Assembly (NCBI GenBank): GCA_015499995.1
Contig: JADNRV010000042.1
Coordinates: forward strand, 1-64,000
Direction of reading: 5' to 3'
From: Flammula alnicola
Lineage: Eukaryota; Basidiomycota; Agaricomycetes; Agaricales; Strophariaceae
DNA length: 64,000 nt
The notes under the pieces: model-generated
Told to the model about the DNA's origin: nothing
The model's input: the letters and a program-made list of their open reading frames with translations, nothing else
The model's database searches: none
In this document: in pieces, positions 33,983-45,956 of the stretch
Layout: the number at the start of each line of letters is the position of its first letter
Position numbering within the stretch: position 1 is the stretch's first letter
Program-made: the position numbers and the translations under genes

Positions 33983-35676
33983 CTACGCATCCTCGTCAGT
34001 GACATCCTCTACGGAAGCCTTCTGCTTTGCCCTAGGTGCCGTCTTATCCCGATGACGTCTTGCCAACTTCGTTTCCATCTTCATAGGCTCCGAGGACACT
34101 CCCGGATCCAGCTCAATCCGTCTGCACTCTTCGTGGCTGCACAGCCGCGATACCCACTTCGTACCGCCCCGCTCATCTACTTCCTCTTTCTCGACGTACC
34201 CAGGGCACCGTGACCCTGCGTCCGAGCCCGAGACCGACAGGGGCTGGACATGGGTGGGTTTCTTGGAGCGGCAAGAACAGTGGTGGTTTACGATCGAAAT
34301 GTCCCCTCGTGCGTCGATCGTTGTCTGTTTGTAAGAGCCAGCGCAGTCCGGCCCACACATTGCCGGTGCAGGTGTCGTTGTCAACGATGTTCTCTTGGCC
34401 GTTTCCGTCTTCGTTTTCTTGGGCTTTGACCCTCCAGTTTGTGGAGCAGTCGGGGTAATTGCGTCTGCACTTGCGCGTGCACGAGCTAGGCTAGCTTGTT
34501 CTCGGGCCCACTGGGCTTGCTCCTGCGCCAGCCTCATCTGTTCCTGAGCTGACTGCTGCTGCGCGTACATCGTTTGGCGTATGTTTTCCGCGCACTGGGT
34601 GTATTGGTGGTAATAAGAATCCATGCTTTGGATCCCCTGCAGAATCGTATCAGTAAGAGCCTCCCTTATGGGGAGACGCGACGTACATTGCTCAAGCCCC
34701 AAAAGCCCCACGGGGAAATAAACGTCTGGCCTGCAGGTGGTGTGTATCCCTGATACGATTCCGCTGTTCGTCGGCGGGATGTCGAGGACAGGTCGTCGAG
34801 TATGTTCTCCATTGCGTCTTCGAAATCTCCCATTGCATCCTCAAAATCCTCCAGCACGTCCGAGTCCGAGCCATTCCCTCGCACAGCCTTTCGCTTCGTG
34901 CGGGAGCACTCAAAGCGGCGACCAGCCGTTCGAGGTCTAGTCCGACCAGATTTGCTTTCGTTGACGTTGGTGTTGCCGCCATTGGAAAAGTTCAACGTTG
35001 AATTGTTGCACTCGTTGATACTGACGTTACGGATGTTGCCACTGTTGACCATGACTACCCGTGCATGTGAAGAAGCAGCAGACGCTGGAGGTGCAGACGT
35101 GGTTGATTTCTTCTTCTTCTTGACCCTCTGGGTGCTAGGATGCGCAGGGTTTGCATCTTCCTCCTCCTCGCGTCGGGTGCTGGATCTCGATGCAGCCAGA
35201 TTGCTGGCAGTTTCAGTACACCGCCCATTGTGGTCCGCCGTGTTGCCATCTGGTACAGTGGACCCAGAAGCAGGTGCATTGTTGGCTGCACCACTCCGTT
35301 GTCCGGTTAAAATAGTGGGTACCGATAACGAGTCACCTGCTGTTCTTGGGCTGGGTGTTGATATACGAGGTTGTGTCGGCGTTGCGTCGTACGACGATGT
35401 CAAGAGTAGGTCATCATTTGGAGAGGATGAATATAAAGGTAGAGGCTCGTCGCCCGAGGCCATGGCACTTGTAGAACTCCTGCGCGAGACGGGGTCCAGG
35501 ATGTGCTCGACGCGAAGCTCTGCGCTGGTGGGAGTCTCAGTGGGCTTAACCCGGTGCTCTGGCGCTTTCCAATCGATATTGGCTCCAGGAACGGTCTGAT
35601 TCTGAACGATCTGGGCAGTGGGATTGGATGCATGACTGTGGTTTGAGGAGCGGCAAAAGCAGGATCGGAACTTCAT
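33983..35676 (-). CDS. CPGYV-family protein C (intact, Asn/Ser motif plus Cys/His domain)
   Basis: Two exons, 35676-34687 and 34636-33983 (intron 50 nt), give 547 residues with no frame break; the best reference for the family. Order: Cys-rich start (MKFRSCFCRSSNHSH); ~190 disordered residues with an acidic patch and a Lys run (RVKKKKKSTTS) as possible NLS; the motif VNSGNIRNVSINECNNSTLN then FSNGGNTNVNES from residue 209; acidic repeats DFEDAMGDFEDAMENILDD; a Gln/Arg/Ala-rich coiled coil (QEQMRLAQEQAQWAREQASL) at ~360-385; a Cys/His domain at 424-501 (C424, C428, HHC450, C474 in CPGYVEKEEVDERGG, C496, H498, C501); and a basic tail ending DVTDEDA. No known domain name fits. The spacing suggests a zinc-binding fold. 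Location is probably nuclear. Confidence 0.8.
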
Positions 35677-36993
35677 GGCAGAAAGGATGGGGAGAGGCTG
35701 AATGAGGACCTTCGGACGCCATCTTGCCTCTTTTTATGTTATAGCTGCGGAAACCATTCCAGTAGCTTTTCTACAGGCAATATTTGCTCGTTAGAATTGA
35801 ATCCATAGATGCAGTGTAGAAATTGCACACCTATAAACTGAAGTGCACCGCCACGCCGCCCCGACGCATAGCCCAATCGGAAATCCCGAATTCCGCCATA
35901 TGCCACCCGTTGTGAGGCAAACTCGGCCCGTTAATTACGTCTTTCTTCTAAGATCTTCTTCGATAACATCACCGTATGAACTGATTTATGAACAACTACA
36001 AGATAAAGCCTTGAAAAGACCTCACCGGATAGCGACCGACCCTGAGAGGGTGGCTGATTACATTTCGGTCGCAAACGATATTACGAGAATCCGACGAGAG
36101 TCAGAAAGCGTATTTCGAGCGAGGATCATAGTGTGACATCAACCGACTCGGATGGCTTTGTGGAGCCTAACGGTGAGGAACACGTATTTGCACGTGTGTG
36201 GCAACGGCCTCCTAAAAATTTGTTTCCTCGATCACCTAGCTTAAAGCTTTGTTACAATCTATATCTATAAACGCGCTAATTTTCGCACGCCTACCCATCG
36301 TGTCGGAATCGACTGCGACGCCGAAATTTTGGCTTAAGCCGATTTTTTGGGCACTAAAAGGGAGCTTCGGAGGTTTCTTCATCCTGCTGTGGCCAAGAAT
36401 TTGAGATCCTCCAGAGCTTTCAGGTGGAGGGGCGCATTCTTGTGCTGTTTATATGTTTGGCATCAGCATCCGCTTATGTAAGGCATTCAGTGCTCCACTT
36501 CTTTTGCCGAGCGGCTTCCGATGCAAATGTGAGTGGGATTCTATAGTCTTTTAGAGTAAAGCAAAGCTTCACTAAAATTTTACAATTGTCAATGGTTTTC
36601 ACATACGGAGACGCATTCTTACACTATTTACATTTAGTCTCCGATTCAGCGAGTAACCGTCCGCGTTCAACTTAAGATAGCAGTTTTTGCACTAAATTGA
36701 AGCTTCAAAGATTTCTCCAGTGGACCAAGCAGACTGTATCTCTTCACTGACAAAAGATTCCTTCAGTACAGTAACCTATGTAAGTACAACTTTATGCAAT
36801 TCTGATTCAGCGAGGAACCGTGCGGAGCACGGAGATGCGCTAGTTGTTACAATATGACATCTACCTACGCTTACAGGAAGCTAAGGTTACTAAAGTAATA
36901 ACCTCGATAGACCGTTTGTATATAAAATTGGTAGTCTGAATGAAAAAGAAGATGTCGCTAGTGCCGGGTGCATCAAAAACCCTGTGGGAAAAG
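35677..36993. other. Promoter of gene C, then diverged short repeats
   Basis: 35677-36040 is promoter shared with the right arm. 36340-36850 contains two diverged copies of a ~340-bp unit: GCACTAAAAGGGAGCTTC at about 36352 versus GCACTAAATTGAAGCTTC at about 36688, and GATTCAGCGAGTAACCGT at 36644 versus GATTCAGCGAGGAACCGT at 36806. No gene supported. Confidence 0.4.
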
Positions 36994-37476
36994 CTACCGG
37001 TCTGCGGATAGAAGTGTGTGTATGCAAATGGGCTCGGGGTTCAGGTGAGGGAGAGTCAATGGCAAGGGAAAAGCTGGACGTGACTGGGAGAGGGTAAAGG
37101 TTTGTGATAGGAACATGGTCCTTGCTTCAGAAAGGATGGAGGAAGAGTGGGATAGAGTGTCGGGGTCGTCGTTCTGGAGAGTGGCCGGGTGTGTTAGGGT
37201 TTGAAGGTAGAACAACTGGGCGCGATGGACGGCTTGCAGAGACGATAACTGGCGCGAAAATCTTTCTAATTGCTTTTCCAGTAGCGTGATGAGCTCCGTT
37301 CGTCGTTTTCTCTCGGCTACATCATGTTTTCGGCTCAAGCGAAGGCGAGCGCAGGCAGCTTTGGTGGTAGGTAGATGGACATGGTTTGGGAATATCTTGT
37401 ATCGACGGAGGGATCTGAGCTTGGCTTTTGATATGAGCATGGGAGGGCGAGGTTTGAAAGGGGGTAAAGGGAACAT
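36994..37476 (-). CDS. Small basic protein with a bZIP-like helix (tentative)
   Basis: Single-exon ORF of 160 residues starting MFPLPPFKPRPPML. The middle reads RLRLSRKHDVAERKRRTELI followed by TLLEKQLERFSRQLSSLQAV, a basic stretch leading into a heptad-like Leu helix, as in bZIP proteins. However, the basic part lacks the usual N-x-A-A-x-S/C-R signature. The upstream part is Pro/Arg/Lys-rich. It could be a small regulator or a chance ORF. No intron is needed. Confidence 0.4.
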   Translation of the reverse strand: MFPLPPFKPRPPMLISKAKLRSLRRYKIFPNHVHLPTTKAACARLRLSRKHDVAERKRRTELITLLEKQLERFSRQLSSLQAVHRAQLFYLQTLTHPATLQNDDPDTLSHSSSILSEARTMFLSQTFTLSQSRPAFPLPLTLPHLNPEPICIHTLLSADR

Positions 37477-40400
37477 GGTATGATTGGTTGGTGGTTGGTG
37501 AAAATTTTCGTGGCGGTTGATGGTTCGAATTGGTGGTTTGGACGAGACCTCGCTGGGCTAGGCCGAGCGGTACTGAGCTTGATGTAGCTTACGACGACTC
37601 TCGAGGGCTCGAAGCTCGAAGGCGGCCGGAACAGCAGCGACGACGCACCAGCGACCGGGGAGTGGTGGTTGTTGTTGTTCTCGCTCGAAATTCTTGCGTA
37701 GGAATAAATTGCTGGCCATAGGTTGAGATATCAATATATCACCTTCGATTGCCTGTCAATTAATCGAGCTCCGGTCTCACATGTCTCGTTTTTCTGGTGG
37801 TCCCGAGCATCCTCTTGACGACCTTCCACTGTCCTAGTCACTGGCAAAGGCTCTCTCTCTTGTTCTGTGGCACTGGGTGATCAACAAATCCGTTTGAAGA
37901 TACGCTTGCTGGCTTCGGGGACCGGGATTTGGGGACTTCTCGTCCGTATCCACTTACCACTGACGACTAAGGGAGCGTGTTGGTGAAAGCTAGCCCGTCC
38001 AGCATATGAAACCAATCTGCAGTCTGCGAGCGCCACATAGCCTTTTACAGTAGCTGCAGTATGGTCCAAGTCACACCTCCATAAACACACAATCATGAAT
38101 GATCGCGCCGTCGACAACGTTGAGCTATCCATTCCATTTCTCGTATTCTGGGATAAGCTCTGGCTGATAAAAGAGACATCGGTACTTCCTCGTTTCTGGA
38201 TTGCGTGCTTTACCTCATTTCCCTCATCATCTTGCGAATTAGGTTCCCCAGAAGAAGTATTGGTTGTCGTGCGAAAACAACTCCTCTGGCGAGTGCGATA
38301 CAGCCGTCTCTGGTATACTTATGCGACATGAATCAACCCCCGAATAGCGGTGGTGCTGGATCTCCACCCAGCACCCCACAACGTTCCTCTGGCTAGACCA
38401 AAGCCCCCTACTCCAACTTATATGCGGGCTTCGGGTGCTGTATCCCTCATCGGCATAACCCATGCCTTGTGCGTCAGCATTGCTACGCGGCGCTCCGCCC
38501 ACGGACGCTTCCGCGGCCAGGCCATCTTCATCCTGGTCTGTGCCGTCTGGATCTTCGTCGCCGTGCATCGAGAGCGTGTACTTTCGCAACAACAGCACGC
38601 ACGCAGGCCGCGCTGGGAATCAAGGTTCGGCATAGTAAGACTCTTTATCGTTCGTTGGCCTCCTTGTTTTAACACTGGAATAACTTGTGGGTCTCTACTA
38701 ATGCACCAACATTTTGGATGGTAAGGGCGAGTAGCAGTAGCGATGGAATAGGTCGCCTTCGTATTCGCGCTTATAACCTTCACCTTCTTCATCGCCGACA
38801 GCGAGGTCTCTGGTGTCAGAAAGTACCCTGACCACTCCAGGGAATCTGGGCCTGCTGTCATTAGTATGGCTTAGACAGCAACGTGCAACTGCAGGGGTGT
38901 AATCCCAAACCCAAACCCGTCCCAGCACCGGCCAGTTTCAAAGAATGTGCGTCAGGATCCTGGTCAGGTTGCAGAAAAAAAAGGAAATGTACCACCATTG
39001 AAGGCTGGTGATAATGCGACACTCAACCTCCAAGGCGTGTTGGTCTGCGTCGGCGAGACGAGCCCGGCTGAAATCAAGTTGGAGAAGACGGGGGGGGGAG
39101 TGATTTTGGTGTGGCCTGCCCTGCCGTCTACCGATCGGTAATAGTTATCCCAACCTCGAGACTTCTTTTTCACGATTATTTCTCGACCAGATGATGACTT
39201 GAACATGATGTTTTTCCCACTCTTCGTGATTTCAAGATTCAAAGATAATAGGGTTTGACTTTAACACGACTACATATGGTAAGGACTGTTCGTGGTAAGG
39301 ACTGTTCGGGAGAAAAAGTCGCACAGAAGCCATTGGGCCATTTTGCATGACTACAGTCGAACGACTACATATTGCATGATTCTGTCTACCATCCCTGACT
39401 TCCCATTTTTACTGAGGTTAACGAGAAATTACAAGGGTACAAATCACATGTTCTCCTGTAAAATGAAGATCTTCCACACGCGAAACACCCTGACTCTTCA
39501 AGGTTCAAGGTTCAAGGTTCTCGTACTCTCGTACTCGTGTGGTACGCATTGTTGGTTATGACTGGTTCTGACTCATTGCTACAAAAATTTCCCTGGGCTG
39601 CTGGGAAATATGGACAATCTTCAGGGATTCCTGTGAACAGTTCGGGATCGGGCTCCGGGACGCAACCCAAGTCGAAGTGTGCGTTTGTCAAGAAGTCGTC
39701 GAGCTGAAGCGGAGCTGTGTGGTTGGCTCGTAGTATGATGTATCCATGCCTCAATTGAGGACAAAGGACACTTAAGGGCATCGTTAGATCATCACTAAGG
39801 AGTCTGTGAAGGAGACTAATCGTTACTCGTCCGAGTCTATATGGTATCAGCTGTGGTTCAAGTAAGCGCTACATCCGCCGTTCGTTCGAAAGGTATCAAC
39901 TTTCAAGCAACATCACCCGGTAACTGTCTGCTATCAAGTTTGTGGGTGGGGTAGGGTATACATGGCCGGGGTGATTATGAGGCAACTGACTGAGTACATT
40001 GATGCTCGCCCATCACCGCCTTTGCTACACCGCAATGCAAGTACGAGGTCTCCGCGCAATGAGGTGGACGAAATATCGATATGTCGCAATCACAATCGTC
40101 GTCCAACTCATTTATATTTTGTTTCGGTTGATTCCAGCAAATGAGACTGATCAGGTCCAGACTTTGGCTCGTTCCAATTATTGTACACGTTGGATGGTCG
40201 GAATTCCTACGGAATTCTGAACACCTCGCCCGGGTGGCTTAGATCATATCCAAGTAAGACTCACCCCGGAACACTTTATCAGCGAACGTTTCTATCGGAG
40301 AGACTGAATTCGCACCTGCAGTATCAGAATGGAAGCTGAAGAGTCAGAAGAGGTCCAGGAACTTTCCAGGGTCTGAGAAGTCGTGGTGGTGTCGTAAGTC

Positions 40401-40917
40401 CGGTCCAGCCAACCGTATGTACGTTGCCAGTCGCGTGGAACATATCGGAACACTGACGAATTGGAACCTTGAAGGAAACCTTCTATCGTCAGTGCCAAAC
40501 AAGCGAATAAAGGGCCACTACATGTTCCAGCTGGTTTCGGACATAAGCAGCAGAACAAAGTCCCAGAGTACACTGCCTGAGCAGACAGCGTGTATTTAAT
40601 AAAAAGGAGTTCTCTGGGACAGAGATAAGGCGCTATGATTGGATCTAAATGTAGGTATATTTTTGACAAAAAATGGCAAAGTTGTACATAAAGTAATGAT
40701 ATTTGAATTTTGCGCTGACGGAGAGATTCCCAGTTTGGGGCGGTGTTCTCCTCGCCTGACCAGTGCGGTCGTCGTCCTCCTTGTATCCTCCAGCTCCCGT
40801 CCTCCCTCTCTCAAACACCCAACACAGCTTCCTATCCTATAGCATAAATGGTTTTTCAAGCCTAAACTCACGAATCTACCCTACAACACGCTCATCTGCT
40901 CAAATACCAACCGCGAG
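37477..40917. other. Gene-poor spacer inside the inverted repeat
   Basis: 3.4 kb with overlapping ORFs on both strands near 38239-38861 but no family I recognise. One plus-strand ORF (38350-38724) has a hydrophobic stretch (GQAIFILVCAVWIFVAV) that could be a membrane segment. Short repeats: a tandem copy of GGTAAGGACTGTTCG at 39279-39309, and TTCAAGG x3 followed by TCGTACTC copies at 39498-39538. The final 100 bases are the ATG13 leader. Confidence 0.35.
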
Positions 40918-43900
40918 ATGTCCAATGACATCCACAAAGCTGATCAGATAGCATTTCACTTTTATACGAAACTTTTCTACGCCGTGAACCATGCGCGGGC
41001 GACGGAGGAGTCCAAGTCGTCTTCTAGGGTTGATAAATGGGTGAGTGGGTCGTCTGAGGGCAGAGAGAGGTGTACTGACAGCGACCGCGCAGTTCAACCT
41101 AGAGACACCCGACTCGGACCTGTTCACGAAGGAAGCACGGGAGCCTTACCGAAGCATTTCGCTGGCACCTCTTCCTGGACCTCCGCCTTTGGAGATACAG
41201 GTTCTGCTGTCAGTTCCGGAGCTGACGAACAACCAGGTGTTGGTGTACATGTCCCCTGACTCACCGCGAGTCAGAATCGAGCCGACGAAGAGGTTCATCT
41301 TGCTGGAGACATGGACGCTCGAGATGAGCCCGCACCGTTCTGGGTTATCAGGACACGGAGATACGAGCACAGACGTCGCGCTTCCGATCATCTACAAGCA
41401 CGGTATCGTGCTGTTCCGCAGCCTCTTCAGTTTACTGAGAGTGCTGCCTGCGTGGAAGTTTTACAAGCGGCTAAAGCGCAAGATTGGTGGCGTGAATAGG
41501 AATGGGAATCTGGGTATTGAGCTCAGAGTAAGGTCGCATGGAGATGAGGATGCAGACTGGAATATACTTGGATTTGGTAAGTAGTACCTTCATTTCGACT
41601 TTGGGATAACACGACGCTTGTTCCAATTCTCTTACGGAGAATTTGGGCATACACATTTCAGCCTGTTTCATCCTTTTATTTCACATCTAACGAATTCTTT
41701 TCAGACGACCCCCCTTCGCCCAAACGTTCTCCCCTCCCAACATCAACCCACACATTCCCTCCTGTCCCGCATCTCATCGGCAACTTCACACTAACCGCAA
41801 CCTACCTAATCACCCCCAACTTCCAACTCGACGAGCTCGAATCGCTCCTCTCCTCCCGCTTTCTCTCACTCGACCAAGAAGGAGGTTTCATGCCGACACT
41901 TGACAAGAACAGGCAGCGAGACTCGATAACAGGGTCGAATGCATCTTCCCTGCCTACGAGTAGCGGGATCAGGTCCGTATTATCGCGCTCGCCGCCGAAG
42001 CAGATAGCGAGGGCATTTTCGGGAACTGGTGGCACTGGGGCTGATAGTGTTAGTGTAGCGGAGCGGTTCATCATTCCATCCCGAGTAGCCAGCATCGGCG
42101 GCGCGCCCTCATTGGGAATCAGCGCCAACATCGGCTCGAGCGCGCTCATCCCACCACCGCGCCCCTTCCCATCGACCAACCCTCCCAATGCGGGAGGCAA
42201 CGTCGCCCAGCCGATACCTGCGGCGTCGGGGCTGGCGATCCACCGCCTGCGGAGGGAGAGCCTGAACTCGTCCTCCTCCTCGTCTCTCTCCGGGCGTGAT
42301 CCTCAGGGGCCGCCATATCCTAACCCCAGTCCCAGTCCCTTCGCGACGAACCCAGGCACCTCCTCCCTATCCTCCTCGCCCGTCTCAGGCGCCCTGCCTA
42401 TCCGGCGGCCCAATATCAACCCCGTGCACCCGTTCAAGTCCAACACTCTCTCCAGCGCCTCGGGGTCGTCGCCTTCTTTATCGATACGCCAAGCACCTGG
42501 GTCGCCCGTACCGTCATTGTCGGGCGGCACCGCGGGTGTGGGCGGACATTCGAGACAGCCCTCGTCGGCGTCACCTATCAACCCGTCTGCGCGCCTGCCC
42601 CCGTCGCCCATCGGTGCCGCTCATCCGTCTCCTCCGGGGTATGCGACGACGTTCGCGCCATCGAGTTTGGGCGATCGCGAGAGGAGGCCAGGGACGAGTG
42701 GCAGTGGGGCGAGCTCGGAGAGGGATAGGAGGGCTAGTATGAATAGTATCCGGATGGGGTCTCCGGTGCCAGGAGGAGTTGTAGGAGCGGGAGGACTAAT
42801 AGGAGGGGGAATAACAGGAACAGGAGACAGCGAAGACGGACTCGGACGTATGCCGATGCCCGTCCCACAGAGGAAACGGTATTCGAGCAGTTTCGGCCAT
42901 AGATATACCGGGAGTGTCGGTAGTGCGGCGAGTGGGGGTGTTGGCTCTGGGTCTGGGGGCGGTGCTGGGATTGTGGATGGGCGGATTGGTGGTGGTGGTA
43001 CAGGAGGTGGTAGTACGCCGGGTAGTGGGGGTGGTAGTGGGCGGGGCACGCCTGCTAGTGCGGGTCTAGGAGGTGGAGGGTTAGCGGGACAGGAAGGTTT
43101 GAGGAAAGAGGTGAGTTATTAGGGTCTCTTTTTCTTTTTCCTTGATGCTTTGGGTGTGTGTGGAAGTGTGGTTGTGGGCATGATGTCCGAGGCGACGTTG
43201 CTCTCGGCTTGATGCTGCGCCGGTGTGCAATGCATTGCATTGCATTCTTGCTCTGTCACGATGGTGTATCACCTACCTGTCTCTTTTCCTTATGGGTCAT
43301 GGGTGGCTCTTTACATACGATGCTCTCCATTCATCCTCTCGGGCTTCGGCTCCTCCATATTCACCTCTTGCTCGCTCGCATTATACTTCAATTTCCTGTC
43401 TACACCTTAGCCTGCTTGTGTCATGGGTCGGCCATACTCTTCTTCTCCAGCTTCTTTGCTCGGTTCGTTAGCAATAAATGCTGACGTCCTCCATCCATTA
43501 CAACCACAGGGCGCCGCGACCTCCTTCCTCAATGCAACGACAGACGACGACGACATCTCCATATTCGTGCAGGACATCGACGCCCGGAAGCCACTCAGCG
43601 GGCGGGCGAAGGAACGCGAGAAGCGGGATAGAGATCGAGAGCATGCCCACAGCCACGGCCATGGCAGAGACGCGACTGATACAACGGAGAAAGGAAAGGC
43701 GCGGGCGAGAGATGATTCGTATGATGACGGCGCACTGGGCTTGGTCACGGATGCGCCTTATACCACCTCGCCTCCCCTTCTGCCCTTATCGCCTGGATCC
43801 GGGTCGGCACCGAACCAACCATCAGCGACCGCACCGATGACGTCTGCGGCGGAGGCGGCGGCATATATGTCGACATCGCCAACTCGAGGCCCGATGCTGA

Positions 43901-44333
43901 CAAGTCAAGACGAGGTCGAGGAGAGGCTGAAGAAGATGAATGAGACGTTCTTGAAGAGCCTCGAGGGGATAAGTGGGGGAGTACGAGGCGGAAGCAGAAG
44001 GAGAAGGAGAAAGACAGGGACGCGGATTCAGAGAAAGACAGAGACAGAGAGGGAGAGAAAGGCGGCCACTCGGGATCGAGCAGTGGCACTGGAGCCTCGA
44101 CGCGGCCCTCACGTGGACTCGGCTTGGGTTTCCCCTCTCGCGACCGAGAGGCGTCGTACCCGTACCCTTATAATACCCCCAGTCTGGGATTGGGCCTTGG
44201 GAGGGGCCGGCATGCATCGGCGAGCTCGAGCACGTTGGGGACTAGCGAGGCGGGTGCGAGTCAGGGATCCGAGGAGGTCATAGGCCGGATGGAGCTGTAT
44301 GAAGAGAGGCGGAGGAGTGGGTATCAGGGATAA
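40918..44333 (+). CDS. ATG13: Autophagy-related protein 13
   Basis: Regulatory subunit of the Atg1/ULK1 kinase complex that starts autophagosome formation. Exons: 40918-41040, 41093-41576, 41705-43110 and 43510-44333. The N-terminal HORMA domain is clear: DQIAFHFYTKLFYAVNHARA, FNLETPDSDLFTKEAREPYR, FILLETWTLEM, LPIIYKHGIVLFRSLFSLLR, LPAWKFYKRLKRKIGG and LIGNFTLTATYLI. A long Ser/Pro/Gly-rich disordered region follows with KRYSSSFGHRY, then DDDDISIFVQDIDARKPLSG, the conserved late motif, and SQGSEEVIGRMELYEERRR at the end. The last exon needs one base restored (GGGGGG read as GGGGG near 43980) to reach this end. The third intron (399 nt) is far longer than the others (52 and 128 nt) and could hide a small exon. 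It lies in the spacer of the inverted repeat. Confidence 0.85.
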
Positions 44334-44944
44334 CTTTAGGGCGGTGGGAGGGCACCGCAGCATATGCTCTCGCAATCGCTTTTTTATATTATTTTTCTTT
44401 CGGATGGGGTGCGTGGAGTTGGGGTTTTGGTTTTTGCAATGCCTTATGCCTGTATGTATCTTTACTATATGTATTAACCTACCTTGGTCGGTGAATTTAC
44501 TTTATGCCGCGAGCCTTATACTCTACATGCACGGCGTACTTTTTCTGTACTTAGTATTTTTTTCCCCTTTGGAATTTCCTTCTCTTGTCCCTTTATCTAT
44601 CGGCGCTCGACACTCGTTGACGAACCTATCGTTTCACTAGTGGATAAATCTATGATCGAGTACAACAATACCATCCAATTACTACTTACCATTACAGTAG
44701 TACGTACTACTTATGCGCCTACTTATGTAATGAGACGACTTTTTGGGAAGCCGTCGCCACATATGTACAAATACGTGTTCGACTGTCGGTCGTCGAGCTT
44801 TTTCTCAGAGTAGTTTCTGCATCCAATTTCCAAAGCTCGAGCTTTCTCGACAAATCCCCCTGATGCATATCCCCCAAAAAGGCTGTTCTCGAAGACTTTT
44901 GCCTGGCAAAGTGTGCCCAAAATGTAATCCACCCGCTCAGATAT
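44334..44944. other. ATG13 3' region
   Basis: AT-rich sequence with no supported gene; pyrimidine-rich patches near 44540-44600. The right arm of the inverted duplication begins near 44945. Confidence 0.4.
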
Positions 44945-45956
44945 GGTAATAGCTATCCGCTCGGTCAGTCTTTTCGAGGTTTTATCTCGTAGTTTTGTTA
45001 TTCATGAATTGGTTCATAAAGCTACTTATATATATCTAAGGTATCGAAGAAAGATCCCCCGGATTCTAGGAGAAAGACGACATTGACGGGCTGCGTTTGC
45101 CTCACAACGGGTGAAATTCGGGATTTCCGACTGGGCTGTGCAGCTTGAGGCCTGAGGCGTGGCCGTGCATGTGTGCAATTTCTACACTGCATCTGTGGAT
45201 TCAATTCTAACTAACAAATATTACCTATAGAAAAGCTATTGCAATGGTTTCCGCAGCTATAGCATAAAAAGAAGCCAAGATGGCGTCCGAAGCTCCTCAT
45301 TCAGCCTCTCCCCATCCTTTCTGCCATGAAGTTCCGATCTTGCTCTGGCGCTCCTCAAACCACAATCGTGCATCCGATCCCACTGCCTCCCAGATCGTTC
45401 GAATCAGACCGTTTCTGAAGCCAAGACCGACTGGAAAACGCCAGAGCACCAGGCTAAGCCCACTGAGACTCCGAGCAGCGCAGAGCTTCGCGTCGAGCAC
45501 ATCCAGGACGCTGTCTCGCGCAGGAGTTCTACGAGTGGAATGGCCTCGGGCGACGAGCCTCTACCTTTATATTCATCTTCTCCCAATGACGACCTACTCT
45601 TGACATCGTCGTACGACGCAACGCCGATACAACCTCGTATGTCAACACCCAGCCCAAGAACAGCAGGCGACACGTTATCGATACCCACTATTTCAACCGG
45701 ACAACGCAGTGGTGCAGCCAACGATGCACCTGCTTCCGGATCCACTGTACCAGATGGCAACGAGGCGGACCACCATGGGCGGCGTACTGAAGCTGCCAGC
45801 AATCTGGCTGCATCGAGCTCGAGCACCCGACGCGAGGAGGAGGAAGATGCAGACCCTGTCCGTCCTAGCACCCAGAGGATCAAGAAGAAGAAGAAGAAAC
45901 CAACCACGTCTGCACCGCCAGCGTCTGCTGCTTCTTCACATGCACGGGTAGTCATG

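Larger units (their letters stand above)
32143..36040. repeat. Left arm of inverted segmental duplication
   Basis: This arm is similar, in opposite orientation, to about 44945-50505. Matching landmarks: CPGYV genes B and C, the promoter of gene B (CCTCTTTTATATTGCTTTTC), the promoter of C, and the end near the shared GATAAARCCTYGAAAAGAC. Outside about 32143 (GGTAGCTGGGA) the two arms lose similarity. This arm has an extra ~477 bp insert in gene B; the other arm has an extra 2.08 kb element in C'. Confidence 0.85.

Noticed and set aside
34802..35599. 265-residue plus-strand ORF opposite gene C
   Set aside because: Shadow frame of the CPGYV gene; its sequence mirrors the sense codons and the same shadow appears in the other arm.
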